Part shown: positions 42,994 to 53,100 of the stretch, piece after piece
Layout of the letters: each line of letters opens with the position of its first letter
Position numbering within the stretch: position 1 is the stretch's first letter
Source: Sphingosinicella microcystinivorans
GTDB taxonomy: Bacteria > Pseudomonadota > Alphaproteobacteria > Sphingomonadales > Sphingomonadaceae
DNA length: 64,000 bases
Assembly: GCF_003634215.1 (NCBI RefSeq)
Contig: NZ_RBWX01000008.1
Coordinates: forward strand, 614,047-678,046
Direction of reading: 5' to 3'
Made by a program: the position numbers and the translations under genes
Notes under the pieces: model-generated
Seen by the model: the letters and a program-made list of their open reading frames with translations, nothing else
Databases searched by the model: none
What the model was told of the DNA's origin: nothing

Positions 42994-45740
42994 TGGTGGC
43001 ATCGGTCTCAGCCCTGACCAGCGCCGGGCAGGCAGCCAGCTACTACGAGGCCGATGACTACTATGCCGAGGGCGGCTTTGCGCCCTCAGAGTGGTTCGGA
43101 GAGGCCGCCGCTGCGCTGGGCCTGTCTGGCGAAGTAGACCGCGTGGAGTTTGCCGAGCTGCTCGAGGGGCGCGTTGCCGGGCAGCAGCTCGGCACCACCC
43201 GCGATGGACAGGTCGAGCATCGACCGGGTTGGGACATCACCTTCTCCGCGCCCAAGTCGGTCTCGATCATGGCCTAGGTTGCCGGCGACAAGCGGCTGAT
43301 CGCTGCGCATGCCGCAGCCGTCAAAGCTGCGCTTGGCCATGTCGAGCAGCATATGGCGGCAACCCGGGTGCGTGAGGGCGGCGAGGTGCGGCGCGAGGAG
43401 ACTGGCAACCTTGCCATTGCCACCTTCCGCCATGCCACGAGCCGGGCACAGGACCCGCAGCTCCACACCCATGCCGTGATCCTCAACGCGACACAGGACA
43501 AGGATGGCAACTGGCGTAGCCTCGAGCCGCGCGCCTTCTACCAGCTGCAGAAGGAGATCGGGGCGATCTACCGGCAGGAGCTGGCGCATGGCGCGGCGCA
43601 GCTGGGGTACCGGATCGAGGCGGGCAAGGACGCGATGTTTGAGATCGCAGGGGTTCCAGCCAAGGTGATCGAGGCGCTTAGCCAACGGACCGCCGCGATC
43701 GATGCGCGGCTTGCCGAGCGGGGTACGAGCCGGGAGGAAGCGAGCGCTGCCGAGAAGCAGATTGCCGCGCTCGATACCCGCGAGGCGAAGAGCCATGCGG
43801 ATCACAAGACCCTGCGGGCAGAATGGCGCGCGACGGCAGAAGCGAAGGGTTTTGGCGAGGCGGCGCAGGCGCGCATTATCGCGGAGGCCGAAGTCCGGGC
43901 AAAGGCAGGCGAACTGGCGGAGAGCACTGAGATGCTCGCAGCGCGCGCTGTCGCCTGGGCTGCCGCCAAGCTGTCAGAGCGTCAGGCGGTGTTCCCGGCA
44001 AGTACGCTCGCCCGGGAGGCGGGTGACTATGTCTTTGGCAGGCTCAGCCACAGCGCCATCAGCGCTGCCATTACCGAGGCCGGCAATCGCGGCGCGCTGG
44101 TCCCGCGCGCCTTTTTGGACCGGCGCGGCGCGGAGTTTGCGGGGTTCACTACGCCCGAGGCAATCGCGACCGAGCAGACCATGTTGCGCCTTGAAGCTGC
44201 CGGACGCGGCGTTGCTACGCCGCTGGCTTCGTCGCTCGCCGCAGCGCGCACGGTTGAGCGCGCCGCTCGGCAATCCGCGAGCGCGGGCTTTGCCTGGACT
44301 GATGACCAGAAGCGCGCGACTGCTGCGCTGCTCACCTCGCGCGACCGCGTGTCCGCCGTCCAGGGCTATGCCGGGACCGCCAAGACCACGACCGTGCTGG
44401 CGACCTATGCCCGCGAGGCAGCGAGGAGCGGACTTGCTGTGACGGCGCTCGCGCCGACCGCGTCGGCAGCCACGGTCCTGGGAGAAGCGCTTGGCCTTCG
44501 CGGCGATACAGTCGCGCGGCATCTTGTCTCGCCCAAGGCAAAGGGTCTCGGCAAGGGATCGGTCTGGATCGTCGATGAGGCTTCAATGCTCTCGGCGCGT
44601 GACATGGCGGCGCTTATGGCCAGCGCCGACAAGGCCGGTGCGCGGCTTGTGCTGGTCGGCGACGTCAGGCAGCTGGGATCGGTCGGCGCAGGGGCAGCCT
44701 TTGCTCAGCTGCAGCAGGCGGGCATGGCGACCGCGAAGCTCGCCAACGTGGTGCGACAGACCAATGCCGACACCCGCGAAGCCGTCATGGCGTCGATCGA
44801 GGGTCATGCCGGCAAGGCGCTTGCCGCACTGGAGCGAGGGGGTGGCGAAGTGGTCGAAGGCGCGGACCGGGATGCGCGCCTTGGGACGATGGCGCAGCGC
44901 TATGTTGCCCTGAGCCCTGCCGAACGGGCGCGCACTCTGGTGGTCGAGCCGTCGCGCGACGGGCGCGACACTCTGACTGCCATGATTCGGCAGCAGCTGG
45001 CGCAGCGCGGCGAGCTCTCGTCGGCAGCCATCCGGTTCGAGGCGCTGGAAGCCAAGGGTCTCACCCGTGCTGAAACCCGGCAGACCGCAAGCTATGCCAT
45101 CGGTGATGTTGTGCGCTTCGCCCGCGACTATGCCGACAAGGGCGTGACGCGAGGGTTGGCCTACCGGGTCGACCGTATCGATGGGGAGAAGGCTGCAATA
45201 TCGCTCAAATCCGCAGACGGGTCAGTCATCGACTGGCGGCTGCGCCAGTGGGGCGCGGGCAAGGTCGAGGTGTTCGAACCCAAGTCGATGGAGCTGCAGG
45301 CGGGCGACCGGGTGCAGTTCACCCGCAACGACCGCGAGGCCGGGCGCATCAATGGCTTGCGCGGTACCGTCACAGGCATCGATCCCGAGCGGCAGCAGGC
45401 GACCATCGCGCTGGCCAATGGCCGCGAGCAGCGTCTCGATCTCACCAATCCCCGCGATGCCCATCTGCGCCATGCCTATGTCCAGACCGCCCATGCCGCG
45501 CAGGGCCAGACCGCCGAACGCGTCCTGATCCACGCCGACAGCCGCTCCGCCAATCTGGTCGATCAGAAGATGCTCTATGTCGCGCTCTCGCGCGCGAAGT
45601 CCGAAGCCATTGTCGTCACCGACGACAAGGCGCGGCTGATCCGCGCCATCCATGAGCGCGCGGGCGAGAAGCAGACTGCCATGGAGGTGAGTGCGCCGGA
45701 AGCCGCGAAAGCGAAATCCCTGGGGGCTGGTCTCGGCTGA
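42990..45740 (+). pseudogene. traI: TrwC/TraI-type conjugative relaxase-helicase with internal amber codon
   Basis: One continuous frame except for a TAG at 43275-43277 (codon 96). Before it: the relaxase Tyr pairs (Tyr18-19 and Tyr24-25 in ASYYEADDYYAEGG) and TFSAPKSVSIMA. After it: VAGDKRLIAAH, RHATSRAQDPQLHTHAVILN with the HUH metal ligands (codons 159 and 161), then a RecD2/TraI-like helicase with Walker A GYAGTAKT (codons 459-466), WIVDEASML and a UvrD-like C-terminus (HAAQGQTAERVL, YVALSRAKSEAIVV). Relatives have Glu at the interrupted place, so one GAG-to-TAG change explains it. Internal starts such as the ATG at 43353 could yield a helicase piece lacking the nicking tyrosines. Confidence 0.9.
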
Positions 45741-45962
45741 TCGTGTGATGCGTGAATGCCGGACCATGGCATCCTTCGCCCTGCCATTGGAATGAACTGC
45801 TCCTGTGTGACGGCCCGTGCCAGGCGGGATCAACAGCCTGCCCGCTCCATTCGGGCTCTCGCCCTCCCGTGTTGGCTGGTCCGCGCTTTGCGCTGACCCG
45901 CCCGGCCATCCGGCCCGTCCCTTCATCCGCGTTCCCAACGACAGGACGAAGGATTTACCACC

Positions 45963-46841
45963 ATGGCCAGCTCCGCAACCGTCAGCATCTACGACACCAT
46001 CACCAACCAGATCATCGCCGCGCTGGAGCGCGGCACCGGCGACTACACCCTTCCTTGGCACCGCAGCAGCGCCCCGCTCACCCGGCCCGTCAACGCGGTC
46101 TCCCGCAAGGCCTATCGCGGTGTCAATGTACTCGCCCTCTGGGCCAGCGCCGAGGCGCAGGACTTCGGGCATGGACTCTGGGCAACCTATCGCCAGTGGC
46201 AATCGCTGGGCGCGCAGGTCCGCAAGGGCGAGAAGGCCTCGCCGATCGTGTTCTACAAGGTGCTGGACAAGTCCGAGGGCAGTGAAGACGAGGCGCGCGA
46301 CGGCGCAGGCCGTATCTTCGCCCAAGGCTCGCATGTGTTCAATATCGCGCAGGTCGAGGGCTACCCGCTGCCCGAGGTGCCGGAAGCCGAGGCCTTCGAT
46401 CCCATCCCTGATGTCGAGGCCTTCATCACCGCGACCGGGGCTGCCATCCGCATTCAAGGCGACAGTGCCCTCTACACGCCTTCCACCGACACGATCACCA
46501 TGCCTGACCGCGAGCGGTTCTTCACCACCGGCACGGCCAGCGCTGCGCAGAACTGGTATGCGATCCTGCTTCACGAGCTGGTCCACTGGACCGGCGCCGA
46601 TCACCGCCTCGCCCGAACCTTCGGCAAGCGCTTCGGTGACGAGGCCTATGCCATGGAAGAGCTGGTCGCCGAGCTTGGCTCAGCCTTCCTTTGCGGCGAC
46701 CTTGGCCTGTCAGTTACGCCGCGTCCGGATCATGCCTGCTACCTTGCCAGCTGGCTCAAGGTGCTCAAGGGAGACAACCGGGCGATCTTCACCGCCGCCA
46801 GCGCGGCGGCGAAGGCGGCGGAGTGGTTGGGGGAGGGGTAA
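45963..46841 (+). CDS. ardC: ArdC-family antirestriction protein
   Basis: A 292-residue protein with an N-terminal ArdC-like single-strand DNA-binding domain (SIYDTITNQIIAALERGTGD, PWHRSS, GVNVLALWAS) and a C-terminal zincin domain: AILLHELVHWTGADHR with His204, Glu205 and His208, then AMEELVAELGSAFLC. Plasmid ArdC proteins protect incoming single-stranded DNA from restriction. Its place after the relaxase is the common arrangement on sphingomonad plasmids and integrated elements. It has its own 222-base leader. Confidence 0.9.
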   Translation: MASSATVSIYDTITNQIIAALERGTGDYTLPWHRSSAPLTRPVNAVSRKAYRGVNVLALWASAEAQDFGHGLWATYRQWQSLGAQVRKGEKASPIVFYKVLDKSEGSEDEARDGAGRIFAQGSHVFNIAQVEGYPLPEVPEAEAFDPIPDVEAFITATGAAIRIQGDSALYTPSTDTITMPDRERFFTTGTASAAQNWYAILLHELVHWTGADHRLARTFGKRFGDEAYAMEELVAELGSAFLCGDLGLSVTPRPDHACYLASWLKVLKGDNRAIFTAASAAAKAAEWLGEG

Positions 46842-47304
46842 ATCTTCCAGCCGCGACGCAGTCGCCATCCAGTATGTTGGACTGCATTGATCTAATTCCG
46901 CTGGCATTCTGAGATTGGCATTTGCGTGGCGCCAGCGTTAGTGCCCCAAAGCAAAGGGGCCAAGAATGCTGGATAGGCAAGGGCTATCCAGCATGAGGTG
47001 CCCGCTCGGTTTGGCCAACAATCCTGGCATGCGGGGAGCTCGCGGCTGTATGAGCCCCGGGTCCACTTTGCAGATCAGCTCGGAACTTGTTTATCCTGAA
47101 GGCCGTCGGTGAATTGACTTGCTCGCACGATTGCAAGCCCGCACCTGTGGACAGAAAGCCCCACAGACTCGTCATTTGCCTGAGTTTACGGAATCTTACT
47201 TGCGGTCCTCACTTTCGAACGTCGTCAAGCCTTTGACCCGGGAGGCGCACGCGGCGTCTTCGGGGGAACGGACCAACCGTTCGCGCTCACACAGGAGAAA
47301 TCCC
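46842..47304. other. non-coding stretch with two adjacent hairpins
   Basis: No supported gene. GCCCC-N8-GGGGC at 46943-46960 is followed by perfect 11-base arms ATGCTGGATAG / CTATCCAGCAT around GCAAGGG at 46966-46994. Neither has a T-run. Such paired hairpins may be an mRNA structure, a replication/transfer site or an element end; which is not decidable by eye. Confidence 0.5.
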
Positions 47305-47439
47305 ATGAGCAAGAACACCCACCAGCGGGGTCGTGATGCGCGCACTGGCCGCATCATCCCTGTAAGTGAGGCTCAACGCCGTCCTTCCACTACGGTCGTT
47401 GAGACCTACAAGACGGGCAAGAAGGGTCCGAAGAACTAA
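47305..47439 (+). CDS. 44-residue small basic protein
   Basis: Opens MSKNTHQRGRDARTGRIIPV and ends YKTGKKGPKN, highly basic, with AGGAG properly spaced before the ATG and a strong terminator after it. Similar tiny proteins (RGRDA-TGR--PV-EA--RPSTTVVET) are familiar on sphingomonad mobile elements. No function known; the charge would allow nucleic-acid binding. Confidence 0.6.
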   Translation: MSKNTHQRGRDARTGRIIPVSEAQRRPSTTVVETYKTGKKGPKN

Positions 47440-47466
47440 GGTTCCAACCTTCAAGCCTTGAATGGG

Positions 47467-47495
47467 GGCCGTCGGGGGAAACCTCGGCGGCCTTT
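47467..47495 (+). terminator. terminator after the 44-residue protein
   Basis: Arms GGCCGTCGGGG / CCTCGGCGGCC pair along 11 positions (two G-T pairs) around GAAA, followed by TTTC. Confidence 0.65.
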
Positions 47496-47577
47496 CGCTC
47501 TTGAATCAGAGTCGGATTCGGGCGTCAAGTCTCGCAGAGGATTTCTGGCTGGCACGATGGCAGCATGGTGCTGCTGT

Positions 47578-47627
47578 CTTTACATGTTCAACAGACGTGT
47601 AAAGAAAATCGGGTTTTCTTTACACGT
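47578..47627. promoter_or_regulatory. triple operator upstream of the Fic gene
   Basis: Three copies of CTTTACAYGT: forward at 47578-47587, inverted at 47595-47604, forward at 47618-47627. The last two lie inside a perfect 14-base inverted repeat ACGTGTAAAGAAAA / TTTTCTTTACACGT with a TCGGG centre. The array is 48-97 bases before the Fic start, and the Fic protein has a winged-helix domain, so autoregulation is likely. Confidence 0.65.
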
Positions 47628-47674
47628 GATCGGAACCTGATAAGGTTCCGGTAAATCCTTTGCACGAGGCGGCC

Positions 47675-48766
47675 ATGGCCCTTGAACCCACCTACGCCAT
47701 CCCGGAACTTCCACCACCCGGAGCGATCGAGACACCTCAGGTGCTCAAGGCCCTGACTCGTGCCCATCGCTACCTTGCCGAGCTCAAGGGCCGTGCGGCG
47801 ACAATTCCCAATCAGGGCATTCTGATCGATACGCTATCGCTTCAGGAAGCAAAGGCCAGCTCGGAAATCGAGAACATCGTCACAACCCAGAACGAACTCT
47901 TCCAACTGAACGCATTTCCGGAGATCCCGGGCTCTCCCGCTGCAAAAGAGGTGGCACGCTATCGTGACGCGCTCCGGCATGGCTTCGAGGAGCAGCGGCG
48001 GCTCGACGGGTTGCTGACCAACAACATCCTCATCGCGATGTTCCAGATCCTCAAGCGTTCAGACGGAGGCTTCAGGGAAACACCCGGCACCGCCCTCAAG
48101 AACGAGGGCACCGGCGAGGTCGTCTATGTTCCGCCGCAGGACGCCAACCTCGTTCGAGCCCATATGGCGGCGCTTGAGACATTCATCAACGCAGGCGCTG
48201 ATGACACCGAGCTGGACCCGCTAACCTCCATGGCGATCATCCATCACCAGTTCGAGAGCATTCACCCATTTCCCGATGGCAATGGACGTATCGGTCGCAT
48301 CATCAACGTTCTCTACCTTACCCGATGCAGGCTGCTGGACATTCCCATTCTCTATCTCAGCCGCTTCATCACCCGCAACAAGCCCGAGTATTACCGGCTC
48401 CTCCAATCGGTGAGGGAAACAGGGCAATGGGAGGAGTGGATCCTCTACATCGTCAACGGGGTGGAAGAGACCGCCATCGAGACACTCCGTCTGGTCGAAG
48501 GCATCAGGTACCTGATGGCGCAAACCAAAAACCGGATGCGCACCGAGCACCCGAAAATCTATTCGCAGGACCTGCTGAACAACCTTTTCCGGCACCCTTA
48601 CACGCGGATCGACTTCGTCCAGTCGGAGCTGGGGGTGTCCCGGCCTACCGCCACAAAGTATCTTGAGGAGCTGGCCGATGGCGGACTGCTCGTCAAACAC
48701 AAGGCGGGGCGGAACAATTACTACATCAACCAGCCGCTCGTCGGACTGTTTGTCGAAAGTGAATAG
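47675..48766 (+). CDS. Fic-family protein with inhibitory N-terminal motif and winged helix
   Basis: A 363-residue Fic protein, usually an AMP-transferase. In order: Fic N-terminal domain with the inhibitory motif SSEIEN (residues 62-67, [S/T]xxxE[G/N]), the catalytic loop HPFPDGNGRIGR starting at His197, and a C-terminal winged helix (residues about 300-345: SQDLLNNLFRHPYTRIDFVQ, LGVSRPTATKYLEELADGGL). Because the inhibitory helix lies in the same chain, no separate antitoxin is needed. The ATG at 47675 opens MALEPTYAIPELPPP as in homologues; a TTG five codons earlier is less likely. It is preceded by an operator array. Confidence 0.92.
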   Translation: MALEPTYAIPELPPPGAIETPQVLKALTRAHRYLAELKGRAATIPNQGILIDTLSLQEAKASSEIENIVTTQNELFQLNAFPEIPGSPAAKEVARYRDALRHGFEEQRRLDGLLTNNILIAMFQILKRSDGGFRETPGTALKNEGTGEVVYVPPQDANLVRAHMAALETFINAGADDTELDPLTSMAIIHHQFESIHPFPDGNGRIGRIINVLYLTRCRLLDIPILYLSRFITRNKPEYYRLLQSVRETGQWEEWILYIVNGVEETAIETLRLVEGIRYLMAQTKNRMRTEHPKIYSQDLLNNLFRHPYTRIDFVQSELGVSRPTATKYLEELADGGLLVKHKAGRNNYYINQPLVGLFVESE

Positions 48767-49520
48767 GGTTCGCGGCTACCCTGTCGGGCAACCTGCTCTA
48801 TCTGCTGGCGCGGACCGGGCCTGTAGTCCCGGCCCATCCGGGTGACGATTAGGAGCGGTGAAAGCGGAGCGGGAGTTTCTGGAGGACGCGCTCTGTCCCG
48901 TGTGGCCGGTGGCCATGTTCCTGAGGGCGCGGTGTTCCTGAGCTAACCCGCAGGCGCTCTTGCCTCTCTCATAGCCGGACGCCCGCTGGCCCACTTGGCC
49001 CGCGCCAGGGGATCGATTGGGATTTTCCCTCCCCCTCCCATCCTCGCCGGAAGGCAGAGCCGCATGCCGCATGACGCTTGCGGCTTTGCCGGATGGAGTT
49101 TGGACGATGGGTGACCTGATCTTGAATTACCGCTCGTGCTGGCTAATGATGATGGCTTACCGCTCTTGACGGTGCAGCAGCTGTCTAGGTGAAGGTGAAC
49201 AGAGCAACGCAGCCCATAATTGTAAGCTCGGCTGATAACGCACATTATGTTAATACCGATACCTTAACTGTCCATGTAAACTGTGTTCGGCGCGTTTGCG
49301 CAACGGCTTCTTTCACAGCCGCTCCATCGACCAGAGGTCTTGTGCCCGATAGTCGCGGCCACTTAAGCGCAAGGTCTGCGTAATCGTGTGGTTCGTAGCC
49401 TCAAGATCAAAGCGCTCCGGGCCAACTTGCATCCGGCCCAGCTCTTTTTGTCCGCATGCCCTTCAGAATCCGTTCCGCCATGGCGCCGGGTTTGAGCGTG
49501 GGGGCGAGCCGGGTCCGGCT
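48767..49520. other. 754-base stretch without a supported gene
   Basis: No convincing gene. Near the right end a minus-strand frame (49313-49432) reads MQVGPERFDLEATNHTITQT, then LRLSGRDYRAQDLWSMERL; it looks protein-like and may be the decayed tail of a lost gene. Two copies of TTACCGCTC occur about 30 bases apart near 49130-49165. Base composition falls around 49180-49290. The end of the mobile element may lie here. Confidence 0.4.
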
Positions 49521-49991
49521 TCAGTCCATAAGCGCGGTAGGCTTGTTAACGAACACCTTGAGGGCGAAACTGCTCTGAATATGTGCGACCCCTTCCACCA
49601 CGGTCAAGGCGTCCAGAAGCTCTCTGTAATGCGCGAGATCCCGGACTACTGCCCGTAAAAGATAGTCGGCCCCCCCGGTCATCAGGAACCCGCTCATGAC
49701 CTCGGGGAACTTCGCCACGTGATCCTCGAAGCGGTCCAGCACCTCGCGAACCTGCCGTTCGAGCGTGACGGAGATGAAGACCACCATCGAGCCGGCCAGC
49801 CGCTCTTCATCCAGCCTTGCATGATAGCCTGTGATTATGCCGGCCTCCTCGAGCATGCGCACGCGCCGCAAGGTGGGCGTCAGCGACAGGCCGATTCTGT
49901 CCGCCAGCTCGCGCCATGAGATCCTGCCGTCCTCCGCAAGGGCTCGCAGTATCTTGCGATCAAACTGATCGAGATCGGGAACTTGGTTCAT
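49521..49991 (-). CDS. Lrp/AsnC-family transcriptional regulator (Lrp1)
   Basis: A 156-residue regulator. N-terminal helix-turn-helix: LDQFDRKILRALAEDGRISW then LADRIGLSLTPTLRRVRMLE. C-terminal RAM/AsnC ligand domain: MVVFISVTLERQVREVLDRF and GGADYLLRAVVRDLAHYREL. Such proteins sense amino acids. It diverges from the indolepyruvate oxidoreductase gene across a 117-base AT-rich region and is its likely regulator. Confidence 0.92.
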   Translation of the reverse strand: MNQVPDLDQFDRKILRALAEDGRISWRELADRIGLSLTPTLRRVRMLEEAGIITGYHARLDEERLAGSMVVFISVTLERQVREVLDRFEDHVAKFPEVMSGFLMTGGADYLLRAVVRDLAHYRELLDALTVVEGVAHIQSSFALKVFVNKPTALMD

Positions 49992-50108
49992 CACACTAAT
50001 TTTATCGGCTTTGGCAGATCATACAATCCACAAAGTGCCAGAAATAGAGAAAGATTGGTAATATTTCCACGGATGAACGAGCTACAATGCCGATCGAGGA
50101 GATTTCGC

Positions 50109-53100
50109 ATGCGGCAGACCCGGTCATTCACGCTGGAGAGTATCTACACCGCCGAAAGTGGGCCGGTCTTCATGAACGGCATCCAGGCACTGGTTCGTCT
50201 GCCGATGATGCAACGGCGCCTCGACCGTCAGCGTGGGCTCGGCACGGCCGGGCTCGTTTCGGGATATCGCGGCTCGCCGCTGGGCGCTTATGACCAGCAA
50301 CTGTGGAAGGCCGAAGCCTGGCTCAAGCAGCATGACGTGACCTTTCAGCCCGGACTTAATGAAGATCTCGCCGCGACAGCCTTGTGGGGCGCGCAGATGC
50401 ACAAGGCCTATGGTGCGACCACGGTCGATGGGGTCTTCGGGATATGGTATGGCAAGGGCAATGGCGTCGACCGGACCGGCGATGTGTTTCGCAACGCCAA
50501 CATGCTCGGCACCTCTGCGTTGGGCGGGGTGCTCACCGTAGGCGGGGACGATCACGCAGCGCAATCCTCGATGTTCCCGCACCAGACCGACGGAATCTTC
50601 CAGGCGGTTCACATGCCGGTCCTCCAGCCGTCGAGCGTTGCAGAAATCCTTTCACTCGGGCTGACGGGTTTTGCTCTTTCGCGCTTCTGCGGCCTTTGGG
50701 TCGGCATGAAGACGATCGCGGAAGTGGTCGAAAGTGCCGCCAGCTTCGACCTTCCGGAAAGCTATCCCGACTTTATCGCCCCCGACCAACTTGTTCCGCC
50801 GCACGGGCTCAACTGGGATCCGCGCATCGAATGGCCGGCACAGCGCCACGAACTGGAGCGCCGACTCATCGAGGAACGACTGCCGGCAGCTGTCGGTTGG
50901 GCGACGGCCAACCGGGTCGACCGCCCGATCCTTTCCAGCACCCGAAAGACGCTCTGCATCGTCACGGTAGGAAAGGCGCACCAGGACGTTATGCAGGCTC
51001 TGACCAACCTTGGCATCGGCCCTGCCGAAGCGCAGGCGCTGGGACTTTCGTTCTACAAGGTGGCGATGAGCTGGCCACTTGCCAGCGAGCCGCTGATCGC
51101 CTTTGCGGGCGAGGCGCAGGAAATTCTCGTGGTGGAGGAGAAGGCGCCGACCGTCGAGAACCAAATCAAGGCGGCACTGTTCAACCGCCGAGGCAAACGC
51201 CCTGTCGTCACGGGAAAGGCCGACCCTGAAGGGCGCAGCTTGCTGCCGGTGGTGCTGGAATTCTCGCCGCTGATGCTCGCCCGCGTGATCGCCGACCGCC
51301 TTGGCCCGAGCGATGAAGGAATAGACATTGCCGCTCGCCTTGCAGCGGTGGAGGCCGCAGCCGAACGCAGACATGAGTCGCAGCTTCCAGCTCGCACGCC
51401 GTTCTTCTGTTCGGGCTGCCCGCACAACACCTCCACCCGCACACCGGGAGGCTCAATTAGCGGCGGAGGGATCGGTTGCCACGTGATGGCCCTGTCCCAG
51501 CCCGCCCTGAAAACGACGACGTTCAGCCAGATGGGCGGCGAAGGACTGCAATGGGTGGGCGCCGCGCCCTTTTCACGGACACCTCACGTCTTCCAGAACC
51601 TGGGGGATGGAACCTATCAGCACAGCGGTCTGCTGGCGATCCGCGCTGCCGTGGCGCTGGGGACCAACATAACCTTCAAAATCCTTTACAACGATGCGGT
51701 GGCGATGACAGGCGGGCAACCGGCCGAGGGATCTCTCGATCCTGCCGCGATTACCCGGCAGCTTGCTGCCGAAGGCGTCAAAGCAATCCATCTGATCAGC
51801 GACGAGCCGGGCAAGTGGGCCGGCAATCCGACCCTTGCCGCGGGCGTAAAGGTCTGCGGTCGCGAGAAGCTTGACACCGTCCAGCGGCACCTGCGCGAAG
51901 TTCCGGGCGTCACCGCGATTGTCTATGAACAGACCTGCGCGGCCGAAAAGCGGCGGCGCAGAAAGCAGGGCACGTTTCCCGATCCGGATCGCCGCCTGTT
52001 CATCAATCCCCGCGTCTGCGAGGGCTGCGGGGACTGTTCGGTCCAGTCCAACTGCATTTCAATCGAGCCGCTGGAGACGCCCGATGGCCGCAAGCGGGGC
52101 ATCAACCAGTCAAGCTGCAACAAGGATTTCTCTTGCGTCAAAGGTTTCTGCCCGAGCTTTGTCGATGTCGCGGCTCCGGTTTTGCGCCAGCCTGACGCGG
52201 ACCGGCTGACAACACTTGAACAGGACCTGATTCCCGGCTTGCCTGAAGTCCCTATCACTGCTCCAGCAGACGAGTACAATATCTATGTCGCCGGGATTGG
52301 CGGGCTCGGGGTGCTGACGGTCGGCGCTTTGCTGGGGGTCGCGGCCCATCTTGACGGGCTCAACTCGACAGTCCTCGACTTCACAGGCCTTGCGCAAAAG
52401 AACGGAGCCGTTGTCAGCCAGGTGCGCATATCGCCGGAGGGTCGGCCCCTTCATGCCGCGCGTATCGGTGCGGGGCAGACGGACCTGCTGCTGGGCACCG
52501 ACCTTGTCGTGGCTGCATCGTCTGACTCGCTCGAAAAGCTCAACTCTCACCGGGCACGCGCAGTAATCAACCGCGAGGCCGTGCCGACTGCTGCCGTGGT
52601 CAGCGACCGCGACGCCTTGTTGCCGGCCGCCGCCATGGAGAAAGCTGTGGCCAAGGCCACGGGGGACCGAGCGATTTTCCTTGATGCGACCAGGCTAGCC
52701 GAAGGTCTGTTTGGCAACAATGTCGCGGCCAACACTCTAATGCTTGGCTATGCATGGCAAAATGGGCTGTTGCCGGTGTCGATCGACGCCCTCCGGAGCG
52801 CGATTGAGGCCAACGGTGCCGCCGTGACCCTCAACCTTCGCGCGTTGCAATGGGGCCGCCTTGCCGCGACCGACCCGGACCGGGTGGCGCAAATCGCTGG
52901 TGTGTTGACCGCCCCATTGCCGCCGGAACCAACGCCGACGATGATCGAACGCTATGCTGGCGAGCTGGCGTCCTATCAGGACGCGACCTATGCTCGAAAA
53001 TATCGGGAGGCGATCGCAGCGGTGCAGGCGGCGGCAGCCGATCATGGCGAGACCGGAGATACGTTCCTTCGTGCCATCGCCAACAATGCCTACCGTCTCA

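Larger units (their letters stand above)
31044..48766. mobile_element. putative integrated mobilizable element behind tRNA-Arg
   Basis: Composite of functions typical of integrative mobilizable elements: XRE/ImmA control pair, AlpA-like regulator, RHH-like protein, TraD/VirD4 coupling protein, TrwC/TraI relaxase, ArdC, a Fic protein, and metabolic cargo. No integrase, no type IV secretion genes and no second copy of the tRNA 3' end are visible, so the right boundary is a guess placed after the Fic gene; the element may extend past it. Confidence 0.5.

Noticed and set aside
48778..48790. CCTGTCGGG match to the tRNA-Arg T-arm as a possible attR
   Set aside because: Only about nine or ten bases agree and the acceptor end is not repeated; too short to support an attachment site.
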